Assembly: GCA_016550425.1 (NCBI GenBank)
Contig: JABXGS010000161.1
Location: 1-23,956 of the forward strand
DNA: 23,956 nucleotides
Source of the DNA: an archaeon
Lineage (GTDB): Archaea; Asgardarchaeota; Hermodarchaeia; Hermodarchaeales; Hermodarchaeaceae
Reading direction: 5' to 3'
Shown here: positions 5,713 through 12,599 of the stretch, in pieces
Position numbering within the stretch: the stretch's first letter is position 1
How the letters are laid out: each line of letters starts with the position of its first letter
The notes under the pieces: generated by a model
What the model was told of the DNA's origin: nothing
The model's input: the letters and a program-made list of their open reading frames with translations, nothing else
The model's database searches: none
Translations under genes and position numbers: made by a program

Positions 5713-7473
5713 GTGAATCGTGTGGATCAAAAAACATCGCTAACTCCTCGCTTATACCAGCTCAATGCCAGAGACCAGATTCTAGAAATACTTGAAACAG
5801 GTGAACAACGAGTATTCATTGTACTACTTCCAACAGGAATGGGAAAAACCTTCATTTCCACTCTTACCTTAGAAGTCCTCTTCGAACGTGGAGTTTTAGC
5901 TGATGATGAGAAAGTCCTTTTTCTTGTACAAGATCGGAAGCTTAAGCACCAATTATATGAAATGGCGAAATCCTATGGATTAACATCGTATGGTTACCTT
6001 TTCCTTTTAGATGATCAGCAAAGTCTTCCAGCTCGAATGTGCCGCGACCATGCGGCCCTAGCTAAATTTATTTTTGCTACTCCAATTCTGTTGATGAATG
6101 CTGTAGCAGGGAAAACCAAACGCATTGATAAAGAAACACTCGCTAAAGTCAAAGTAGTCATTATCGATGAAATCCTCGATATTTTTGCTCAAAGCTATGG
6201 GAAGAAACGTCCAAGGGCTGACACAATTGCATTTATCGAAAAACGATTTGGAGACGGGCGAAACTTTCAACAGATAATTATGGACTTGAAGCACGAACTC
6301 GAAACTAGTGGAACACTGGATTACGAAATCGATGAGACGCGATTAGCTGACCAAGTAATACGAGAATTCTCCTTTCAAAGCTACCGCATCAACAAGACCT
6401 ATGACCCAATCATTCGATTTCTGGACCTTCTGAGCAAAGAATCCTACCGTATCGTTATTGGGCTAACTGCGTCGCTCTCTCAAGATGTAAAAATTGACCT
6501 TCTGAAAAAGACCTTCGGAGGCGACGATGTAGTTGCTGAAATCCGGCCTATAGGAGATGACTTTGAATCTCATCAACCTGCCTATGAGCTAAAACGAATT
6601 CGTGTCTTTGATGAATGGGTAACCGAAGTTGATGACCTAATTTCTGATATTAAACGAGTGCACCTGAGACGACTAAACAGCGCTTATCAGATAATAACGG
6701 GGATACAGGAAATACCTAGCGATCGGATTCTCCTTTTCATAACTGATCTTCTCAGGAAGAAAGGACAACAGACTAAACTCCTTGAACATTTCAGAGGAGA
6801 CAAGCAGCAATTACTCTCTATACTCAGCACTGCTCGCGCTTATCTACTTATGACTGTAGCACGTCAACATCTCCTCGAAGGAACCTTCCGTTCTTTTAGT
6901 GCATTCATCAAAAAAATCACGAATCGAGTTTTACAATCTAACTCCGAGTTTTCCGTCATCCTAAAAAAAGTAGAAACCAGAACACAAAATGTAGATCCCG
7001 ATAAAAAAGAAGAAAGAATGCTTTACTGGCTTAATCGATTTCACACCCAAGGAAAAAGGGTTCTAATATTATGTCGGTTCGTTGACATGACCCGTCATCT
7101 TGCCAACCAGGCAGCCCGTGAAGGCATTAAATGTACCTATGTTCATGGGAAAATGCATGGAGCTCAACAGTATGCACAAATTCAATCATTCAAGGATGGT
7201 AAGGTTTCAGCTTTGTTTGCATCCGAGCGGTTGATTGAGAAGGGTACCGATTTACCCGAAGCTGACGTGGGAATATATTATGGCACAACGCTCTCATTAG
7301 CTCGCTACGAACAGAGCTTAGGACGTATTCGCAGTAATGTACAAAACATCAAAACATTCTACACACTGAGTTATGATCAAACCATTGAAGCGGAAAAATC
7401 ATTGAAACGTGATACGATGTTCCTAGAACTTATGGGCAAGCGATTGAAGCGATTATTTCCATACAACGAATAA
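5713..7473 (+). CDS. SF2 helicase, Hef/FANCM-like core with atypical motifs
   Basis: A 586-residue ATP-dependent nucleic-acid translocase of superfamily 2. RecA domain 1 has motif I LLPTGMGKTF (residues 39-47), a strand with FATPILLMNAV, and motif II VVIIDEILD (151-155 is IDEIL instead of the usual DEAH/DEAD). Motif III is GLTASLS. A long helical insertion follows, as in Hef/FANCM/Mph1. RecA domain 2 has motif IV RVLILCRFVDMT, motif V ASERLIEKGTDLPEADVG (from about residue 503) and motif VI QSLGRIR (Q534, G537, R538, R540). No ERCC4 nuclease or HhH domain follows, so this would be the helicase half only. Start: GTG 5713, or GTG 5722, which has GGTGA 6 nt upstream. The gene stands alone, divergent from the HTH regulator. 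A fork-repair role is inferred; a defence role is also possible. Confidence 0.75.
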   Translation: MNRVDQKTSLTPRLYQLNARDQILEILETGEQRVFIVLLPTGMGKTFISTLTLEVLFERGVLADDEKVLFLVQDRKLKHQLYEMAKSYGLTSYGYLFLLDDQQSLPARMCRDHAALAKFIFATPILLMNAVAGKTKRIDKETLAKVKVVIIDEILDIFAQSYGKKRPRADTIAFIEKRFGDGRNFQQIIMDLKHELETSGTLDYEIDETRLADQVIREFSFQSYRINKTYDPIIRFLDLLSKESYRIVIGLTASLSQDVKIDLLKKTFGGDDVVAEIRPIGDDFESHQPAYELKRIRVFDEWVTEVDDLISDIKRVHLRRLNSAYQIITGIQEIPSDRILLFITDLLRKKGQQTKLLEHFRGDKQQLLSILSTARAYLLMTVARQHLLEGTFRSFSAFIKKITNRVLQSNSEFSVILKKVETRTQNVDPDKKEERMLYWLNRFHTQGKRVLILCRFVDMTRHLANQAAREGIKCTYVHGKMHGAQQYAQIQSFKDGKVSALFASERLIEKGTDLPEADVGIYYGTTLSLARYEQSLGRIRSNVQNIKTFYTLSYDQTIEAEKSLKRDTMFLELMGKRLKRLFPYNE

Positions 7474-7497
7474 TTTTATCCAATATGCAACTAGCAC

Positions 7498-7519
7498 GAA
7501 GGTTTTGAGGGGAACCTTC
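7498..7519 (+). terminator. Hairpin between the helicase and desulfurase genes
   Basis: GAAGGTT (7498-7504) and AACCTTC (7513-7519) form a perfect 7-bp stem with an 8-nt loop. It lies 25 bp after the helicase stop and 55 bp before the desulfurase start. No T-run follows, so it may be an mRNA 3'-end stabiliser or part of the next gene's leader rather than a terminator. Confidence 0.3.
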
Positions 7520-7573
7520 AATAAAGACAGAAATAATATGGGTCACTGAGAACCCGATTTCTGGAGGCTTATT

Positions 7574-8848
7574 ATGCTGCCTGAAGATATGCGTCGTGAC
7601 TTACCCATTACCCAACAATATATCTACTTAGATAATGCGGCAACAACTCCTGTTCCAAACCCGATAATTGATACTATAATTGAGTACTTCGAGGAATATT
7701 GTGCAAACATTGAAAGAGGCGCTTACTCTATTGCTGCAAAAGCCTCGGAAGTCTGTGATGCAGCTCGTGAAGAAGTGGCCACGCGACTGCTCCATTGTGA
7801 TGTTGAAGAATTCATATTTACTAGAAATCAAACACAAGCAGCAAATCACGTGGCTTATGCCTTAGAACATGCTTTTTTGAATCGATGGAGTACCGGTTTC
7901 CAATTTGCACCTCCTCTGGTCAAATGGACGTCAAAGAGCAAAATCGTAACAACTCTGCTTGAACATCATTCAAATTTCATGCCTTGGTTACGGCTAGCTA
8001 AACATGTTAATGCCCAATTCCATACTATCACTCCTACCATGGAAGGTCGTCTTTTACCCGAGATGTTTGCTGAAGTAGTAGATGAAGATACCAAGTTCGT
8101 TGCCTTTCAGCACGCTTCGAATGCAATGGGAACCAAACATGATGTTCCCGCCATCATTCACGCAATCAAAACAGCAAATCCAAATTGCTTGGTCTTCGTT
8201 GATGGCGCTCAAGGGGCAGGACATATGCCTGTAGATGTCAAAGCGCTCGGTTGCGATTTCTATTCCTTTTCAGGTCATAAAGGACCACTAGGACCGCCGG
8301 GAACTGGGGGGCTATTTGTTCGCGAGGAATTATTACGCCGGATGGCTCCAACGGAAGTAGGAGGTGGTGTTATCAGCTCTGTAACGGCGGAGGATTATAT
8401 GTTACGTAGTGATCATCGTGCTCGAAGATGGAATGCAGGCACACCGAATATCATCGGATTAATTGCGTTGGGTGCAGCGGTCAGGTACCTCAACCGGTTT
8501 GGTCCTGAAAAAGTAGCAGAGCATGAGCACAAGCTCACTAGACATCTTTTAGAGGGACTTCAAGACATTCCCACTCTCGCTATCTATGGACCAAAGAATG
8601 ATATGACTTGGAAAGTTGGTGCCGTAAGTTTCAATATTGAAGGATGGAAATCCTATGATGTGAGTCTAGCTTTGGACTCCCAATGGAAAATCCTTACACG
8701 TGCAGGGCACCATTGCTGTCAACCCCTAATGCGCCTATTAGGTTTGTTGGACCAATATAACGGAAATGTCCGAGCGAGCTTTCATTACTTCAATCTTATC
8801 GAAGAAGTTGATACTCTCATTGAGGCTATCAAAACCCTAGCAGGCTAG
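7574..8848 (+). CDS. Class V aminotransferase, SufS-type cysteine desulfurase
   Basis: A 424-residue PLP enzyme. The N-terminus YIYLDNAATTPVPNPI and the segment LLEHHSNFMPWL are standard for group II desulfurases. The PLP lysine is K236 in SFSGHKGPLGPPGTGG. The C-terminal motif RAGHHCCQPLM holds the catalytic cysteine C381 in the short SufS-type loop, with an extra cysteine next to it (C382). The enzyme would take sulfur from L-cysteine as a persulfide for Fe-S clusters, thiolated tRNA or sulfur carriers. The start is clear: GGAGG 6 nt before ATG 7574. No SufBCD or SufE/SufU acceptor is in the window; the nearest sulfur-related gene is the E1-like enzyme ending 2 bp away on the other strand. 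The length is slightly above the usual 405-415. Confidence 0.85.
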   Translation: MLPEDMRRDLPITQQYIYLDNAATTPVPNPIIDTIIEYFEEYCANIERGAYSIAAKASEVCDAAREEVATRLLHCDVEEFIFTRNQTQAANHVAYALEHAFLNRWSTGFQFAPPLVKWTSKSKIVTTLLEHHSNFMPWLRLAKHVNAQFHTITPTMEGRLLPEMFAEVVDEDTKFVAFQHASNAMGTKHDVPAIIHAIKTANPNCLVFVDGAQGAGHMPVDVKALGCDFYSFSGHKGPLGPPGTGGLFVREELLRRMAPTEVGGGVISSVTAEDYMLRSDHRARRWNAGTPNIIGLIALGAAVRYLNRFGPEKVAEHEHKLTRHLLEGLQDIPTLAIYGPKNDMTWKVGAVSFNIEGWKSYDVSLALDSQWKILTRAGHHCCQPLMRLLGLLDQYNGNVRASFHYFNLIEEVDTLIEAIKTLAG

Positions 8849-8850
8849 AT

Positions 8851-9603
8851 TCAATCCGGTGAGTTACAGTTCGCACAAACCAGACAATCTTCATGTCGTG
8901 CGATGGGAAATTGGTCAAATCGAAGACTATTCAAATCTACAAATAAGAGATGTCCTGCTAATCTCGGTTGTAATCCCAAGATAATGCGCAGTGCTTCATG
9001 AACCTGAATATTCGCAACAACTCCCAGAAGCGTTGGATACACTCCAATCGTTTCACAGGTTGGTTGTTGCTCATCATCGACGCCCCCATATATGCATTCT
9101 AGACAAGCAGTTTTACCAGGGAGAATCGTCGTTAGATTTCCTGTAGCTCCTAAAGCACCAGCAAACAAATACGGAATGCCATGTCTGCAGCAGGCTTCAT
9201 TGAGAAGATACCGGGGGGCAAACCGGTCGAGTCCATCAACCACCAAATCCATCTCATCAAGAATATCATCAACTGTATCCGCTGTTAATCGTGTTTCTAT
9301 TGGTTCTATCGTCACGTCAGGATTAAGCGGTTGTAACCTTCGCGCGGCTAAATGCACCTTGAGCTTTTCTAAATCCTTTTCACGGTATAGAAATTGACGT
9401 TGTAGATTAGATGCTACTACCACATCCGGATCAACAATACGTAAGTGGTTTACTCCTAATGTTGCAAGTTTAGTAGCTGAGATGCTTCCCAGTCCACCAA
9501 TTCCCACTACCACAACCTTTGCTCGCCGGATTTTTGCAAATCCCTTTTCTCCAATATCTCGCAGTACAGTGAAACGAGAATAACGGGCAGGGATTTCTGG
9601 CAT
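8851..9603 (-). CDS. E1-like adenylyltransferase, ThiF/MoeB/HesA family
   Basis: A 250-residue enzyme that activates the C-terminal Gly-Gly of a ubiquitin-fold sulfur carrier (MoaD, ThiS, SAMP/Urm1-like) by adenylation. Visible are the N-terminal RYSRF, the nucleotide loop GIGGLG (34-39), SNLQRQFLY (R69), K80/K82, and DGLDRFAPR (123-131). Zinc pairs are C167/C170 (CLEC) and C240/C243 (CLVC). C183 in PTCETIGVYP sits where MoeB-type enzymes have their catalytic or auxiliary cysteine. There is no rhodanese domain, unlike MOCS3/Uba4. ATG 9603 follows GGAG about 8 nt upstream. The gene starts 20 bp after the coiled-coil gene ends on the same strand, so the two are probably one transcript. Its stop is 2 bp from the desulfurase stop. 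The carrier protein is not in the window. Confidence 0.88.
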   Translation of the reverse strand: MPEIPARYSRFTVLRDIGEKGFAKIRRAKVVVVGIGGLGSISATKLATLGVNHLRIVDPDVVVASNLQRQFLYREKDLEKLKVHLAARRLQPLNPDVTIEPIETRLTADTVDDILDEMDLVVDGLDRFAPRYLLNEACCRHGIPYLFAGALGATGNLTTILPGKTACLECIYGGVDDEQQPTCETIGVYPTLLGVVANIQVHEALRIILGLQPRLAGHLLFVDLNSLRFDQFPIARHEDCLVCANCNSPD

Positions 9604-9623
9604 GGAAGGTTCTCCACTAGTGG

Positions 9624-11141
9624 CTAGAGGGCTGCTTTCTGTTTTGCTTCTTCAAAAAGCTCTCGACCTTTATCTGACACTTCGATATTCGCTGATGGGA
9701 GTCCTCGTCCTGCTGTTCGATGGATGGAAACCAGGTCTTCTTCTTGAAGGTCAAGGAAGAATTTATCGAGCCAAGCTGCTAACGAAATTCCCAGTGAAGG
9801 ACTAAATCCAAGTTCCTTTGCGGAAACATTGTACTTGCCTTCGACAATTTTTGCTGCAAAGGTTGTCAAAACAATATAATGTTGGTCTTTCTTGAGCAGG
9901 ATATCCTGAATTTGGCTACGGGCCTCTAGTGCATTAAGGCGATCACGAATCTCTGCAAATCGTGCATAGTCTTCTTTCATCTTTTCTAGTTCTGCACGCG
10001 CTCGTTCGAGCTGATTTTCTAGATCCTCTTTATCCTTGCTGAGCGTATCTCGATCCTTTGAAACTGCCTTCAGACCTTTTTGCTCTTCTTCTAGTTCAGC
10101 TATCCTCGATTCCTGGGATTCTTTCAGGCTAGTCATTTTTTCTAATTGTGCTTCTAAATCAGCAATTTGTTTGTTGGCTTTAACGGTTTCAGCTTTGGCT
10201 GTTTCTAATTCTTGTTGGATTTCAACTACTTTCTCTGTTCCAGCTTCCGCTTCCGCCTTTACCTCTTCGAGTTGAGTAACAGATTCTTTAAGATCCACAA
10301 CTTCTTTTTCAACAGTCTCTAGTTTAGTTTCAGAAGCCTCTAATTTCTTACTTTCCTCTTGCAACCGCTGTTCTAAGATTTTGTTTGTCTCCTGAGCCTG
10401 CTCTAACTTCGTTGTTAATGATTTCACTTGATCCTCTAATTCCTTCTTTGAAGTCGTTGCAGCTGAAGCAGCTGTAGCTGCAGCCGCTTGTGCTGCCGCG
10501 AGTTTAGCATTAACTTCATCAAGTTCTTTGACCGCTGCTTCACGTTCGGAAAGAGCTTTCTTGCTATCTTCTTGGACCTTTAGTAAATCTGCTTCTGCTT
10601 TTTTCAACGATTCTGATAATTGCTTATTCGTTTCTCGCAGCTTGTCGATTCGACGCGCATCCCGTGTTGAGCGTGATTGCATTTGCTTCTCTAAATCTGC
10701 AATTTTTACTCGCGCATCCGCTAATTCTTTCTCCAATTCTTCACGTGTTTTCTGTGAAGCTGCAATTTCATCTTGTAACCGTTTTCGGAGTTCTTCACGC
10801 TCTGACTCGGTCATCGAAGCTAATGCGCTAAGTTCGTCTGCAGCTCCTGATAAACCTGCTTTTGCTTGCGTAATTTCCTGAATTTTCGCTCGGGCCTGCT
10901 CACTAAATCGTTTAGACTCCGAAGTTACACCTTCTCGCACATCATTGACAATCGGTCCACTTAATCTTCCAAAACCAATTTGTTCCATGCGTTGTTCTAC
11001 CCGATCAGCAATCATCATAAGGCTTCGTTGAAGATCTCGAACCAGAACATCGAAGGCATCGACCAGATTCGTGGTTAGTACTTCAATTTGCCGTTTGAGC
11101 TCTTCGGACCGTTGAGCTTTATCTGGAGCTTCTTCTGTCAT
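9624..11141 (-). CDS. Long coiled-coil protein with C-terminal winged-helix-like domain
   Basis: A 505-residue protein. Residues about 10-100 are helical with a short break (QIGFGRLSGPIVND). Residues about 110-400 are a nearly unbroken, K/E/Q/A-rich heptad coiled coil with Leu/Ile/Val spacing and no transmembrane segment. The last 95 residues (from about RSQIQDILLKKDQHYIVLTT) look globular, with a helix-helix-strand order and VSDKGRELFEEAKQ at the end, resembling a winged helix. The family was not recognised. A structural, DNA-tethering or SMC-like bridging role is only a guess. Start: ATG 11141 follows GGTGGG closely. TTG 11153 and GTG 11150 are in-frame alternatives. A 25-codon ORF ends 1 nt before this ATG, which suggests translational coupling. 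The E1-like gene follows after 20 bp. Confidence 0.8.
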   Translation of the reverse strand: MTEEAPDKAQRSEELKRQIEVLTTNLVDAFDVLVRDLQRSLMMIADRVEQRMEQIGFGRLSGPIVNDVREGVTSESKRFSEQARAKIQEITQAKAGLSGAADELSALASMTESEREELRKRLQDEIAASQKTREELEKELADARVKIADLEKQMQSRSTRDARRIDKLRETNKQLSESLKKAEADLLKVQEDSKKALSEREAAVKELDEVNAKLAAAQAAAATAASAATTSKKELEDQVKSLTTKLEQAQETNKILEQRLQEESKKLEASETKLETVEKEVVDLKESVTQLEEVKAEAEAGTEKVVEIQQELETAKAETVKANKQIADLEAQLEKMTSLKESQESRIAELEEEQKGLKAVSKDRDTLSKDKEDLENQLERARAELEKMKEDYARFAEIRDRLNALEARSQIQDILLKKDQHYIVLTTFAAKIVEGKYNVSAKELGFSPSLGISLAAWLDKFFLDLQEEDLVSIHRTAGRGLPSANIEVSDKGRELFEEAKQKAAL

Positions 11142-11142
11142 T

Positions 11143-11220
11143 TTACCCACCAATATTGAAAGGAACCCTTCTCACATAAGTTGAGCTATCGAACCTAGAT
11201 AAGGTTTGCTGCGCTCGCAT
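11143..11220 (-). CDS. Candidate 25-aa small ORF coupled to the coiled-coil gene
   Basis: On the minus strand an ATG at 11220 is preceded, 8 nt upstream, by a near-perfect SD (AAGGAGGG, 11235-11228), the strongest ribosome site seen in this window. It opens a 25-codon frame starting MRAQQTLSRF and ending VPFNIGG. Its TAA (11145-11143) is one base before the ATG of the coiled-coil gene, and its last codons contain that gene's GGTGGG site. The arrangement is what translational coupling or a leader peptide would look like. The peptide has no recognised motif and is basic in its middle (YVRRVPF). Chance occurrence of the frame cannot be excluded without conservation data. Confidence 0.45.
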   Translation of the reverse strand: MRAQQTLSRFDSSTYVRRVPFNIGG

Positions 11221-11281
11221 AAAAAATCCCTCCTTCCTAAAGGCTGCGCAGAAACTGTTGGTTCAAGAAACCATAGCCTTT
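11209..11281 (-). promoter_or_regulatory. Possible H-type pseudoknot leader over the small-ORF start
   Basis: Read on the minus strand, AAAGGCT (11281-11275) pairs with AGCCTTT (11245-11239), enclosing a small hairpin TGGTT/AACCA (11273-11269 with 11263-11259). The base run CTGCGC (11251-11246), directly before the second arm, pairs with GCGCAG (11214-11209) downstream. This is H-type pseudoknot order with no bases between the inner arms. The last loop (11238-11215) contains the SD and ATG of the small ORF. Such topology is used by several riboswitches to hide a ribosome site. The arms are also complementary on the + strand, where the region leads into the MIP18 gene. Confidence 0.35.
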
Positions 11282-11330
11282 TTAGGTAAGCTCTCCTTCG
11301 AAACGATAATTCTCAAAGAAGCTGGTTATT

Positions 11331-11690
11331 ATGAAAACCGATGAAGTCATGAATGTCCTCCGGCGCGTTCTCGATCCTGAACACCCAGTCAGTGTCGTTG
11401 AAATGGGTCTTGTCAAAGAAGACGATGTTATAATCAAAGGCGACGAAATTCAAGTCCATTTCGCTCCAACCGTTCCCCAATGTCCCATGGGCGCGGTGAT
11501 CGGTATTGTTATTCGGAAGGCATTAGAGGATAAGTTTCCCAATAACAAAGTATCAGTGCAAGTGAAACCTGGCACACACATGCGCGAAGAAGCATGTAAC
11601 ACCATGATTAACAATGATGAACAGTACCAAAACGCGATTGAAAAATTAAATGCATCAGGAGCACTTGATCGTCTCATTGTCAACGAATAA
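11331..11690 (+). CDS. MIP18/DUF59 family Fe-S assembly protein, CIA2-like
   Basis: A 119-residue single-domain protein. It has LDPEHPVSVVEMGLV (14-28), HFAPTVPQCPMGAVIG (43-58) with the conserved reactive cysteine C51, and KPGTHMREEACN (79-90) followed by NNDEQ. The PGTH..EE..N..(I/L)N(D) pattern and the DPEHP motif match eukaryotic CIA2/FAM96 proteins more closely than bacterial SufT/PaaD proteins. Family members help deliver or assemble Fe-S clusters on target proteins in the cytosol. ATG 11331 begins right at the domain; the ribosome site is weak. It is divergent from the coiled-coil/E1 unit, with a 110-bp gap to the small ORF. A T6 run at 11746-11751 likely ends its transcript. Confidence 0.88.
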   Translation: MKTDEVMNVLRRVLDPEHPVSVVEMGLVKEDDVIIKGDEIQVHFAPTVPQCPMGAVIGIVIRKALEDKFPNNKVSVQVKPGTHMREEACNTMINNDEQYQNAIEKLNASGALDRLIVNE

Positions 11691-11745
11691 TTTTAATCTA
11701 CATTCTCATGCTCCAATCATCCTAGAACTCATATAATGACCTTGC

Positions 11746-11751
11746 TTTTTT
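11746..11751 (+). terminator. T6 run after the MIP18 gene
   Basis: TTTTTT begins 56 bp past the MIP18 stop, before the leader of the V4R gene. It is consistent with archaeal oligo-T termination, making the MIP18 gene a single-gene unit. Confidence 0.4.
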
Positions 11752-11838
11752 CGCAACCCCCGGCTTGTTTACCCTTAGTTCGATAAAGTTTTAAGAATTA
11801 GCAAAACCCCGAACTAGTTGCTGGGGAGCCAATGAAAA

Positions 11839-12513
11839 ATGCGACCAATTAAATTGAATAAGGAACCCGAATCAGTTACGGTTCCCAAGAACATGCTAGA
11901 GGAGTTTATTAGAGCAGAGGATTTTGTCACTAAATATTTTGATACAACCCGCCATCTTACTAAAGAAGGCAAATACCTCATAGGTAACCAACGCTACATC
12001 GCTTTACCCGCAGAATTTATCACTAAATTACGGGAACGAATCGCTATATCAGGAAGTGGTGAACTAGCCGACCTTATTATCTATGAAGTTGCGAAATCCT
12101 TTGGGCAACTAGATGCCCGAGATTACCAACAACGGATGAATGTTCAAGACCCCATGGGCATGCTTTCAGCAGGCCCAATCCAATTCAGTTTTCGTGGATT
12201 TGCTCATGTCAATATATTCCCGATAAGCCACCCAACTCCTGATGAGAACTACTTGCTTGTCTATGATCATTTGAATTCCTTCGAGGTTGAAGCCGCTGTC
12301 AAACAACACGAGTACACCCAATCACCACGCTGCTATTTCAATGCCGGATACTCTGCGGGATGGTGTGAGGAAAGTTTCGGCATTCCTTTACAAGCTCGTG
12401 AAATCACCTGTCGCGCCATGGGTGATTCCGCCTGTCGTTTCGTTATGGCACATAAAAGCCGCATTCTGCAACATATCACCAGCGAAGAAGTTGAGAAATA
12501 CAAATCCCTTTAG
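11839..12513 (+). CDS. XylR_N/V4R-type small-molecule sensor protein
   Basis: A 224-residue soluble protein. The N-terminal half (RHLTKEGKYLIGNQRYIALP) has the look of the XylR/DmpR N-terminal sensor domain. The C-terminal half is a V4R domain: FNAGYSAGWCEESFGIPL, then REITCRAMGDSACRFVMAH. In DmpR/PoxR-like proteins this fold binds aromatic ligands and a zinc ion through conserved cysteines; here the last two domain cysteines (TCRAMGDSAC) and the WC cysteine are candidates. There is no attached DNA-binding or ATPase domain, so it would signal through a partner or act as a binding/vinyl-reductase-like protein. ATG 11839 has GGAG 10 nt upstream. An out-of-frame ATG at 11832 opens a 6-codon frame overlapping this start. 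The peptidase gene follows after 86 bp. Confidence 0.8.
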   Translation: MRPIKLNKEPESVTVPKNMLEEFIRAEDFVTKYFDTTRHLTKEGKYLIGNQRYIALPAEFITKLRERIAISGSGELADLIIYEVAKSFGQLDARDYQQRMNVQDPMGMLSAGPIQFSFRGFAHVNIFPISHPTPDENYLLVYDHLNSFEVEAAVKQHEYTQSPRCYFNAGYSAGWCEESFGIPLQAREITCRAMGDSACRFVMAHKSRILQHITSEEVEKYKSL

Positions 12514-12599
12514 TATGTTTTTACAGAGATGACTTGGAACTTTGCTGGAAACGTAAGTCTTTTTCATCGTTTACCATTGTTGTTGGTTGAGCTGATGTA

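Noticed and set aside
10036..10881. Two + strand ORFs rich in Ser and Phe opposite the coiled-coil gene.
   Set aside because: They are the antisense reading of a Glu/Lys/Ala-rich coiled coil, which naturally yields Ser/Phe/Leu-rich open frames; no start signals or family resemblance.
11255..11275. T-loop-like GGTTCAAGAAACC upstream of the MIP18 gene.
   Set aside because: The stem is only 4-5 bp with a 5-nt loop, and no other tRNA parts are present; it fits better as an inner hairpin of the leader structure.
11832..11852. Six-codon ORF (ATG 11832 to TAA 11852) overlapping the V4R start.
   Set aside because: Too short to support; the SD at 11825-11828 is badly spaced for it (3 nt), so it is probably chance.
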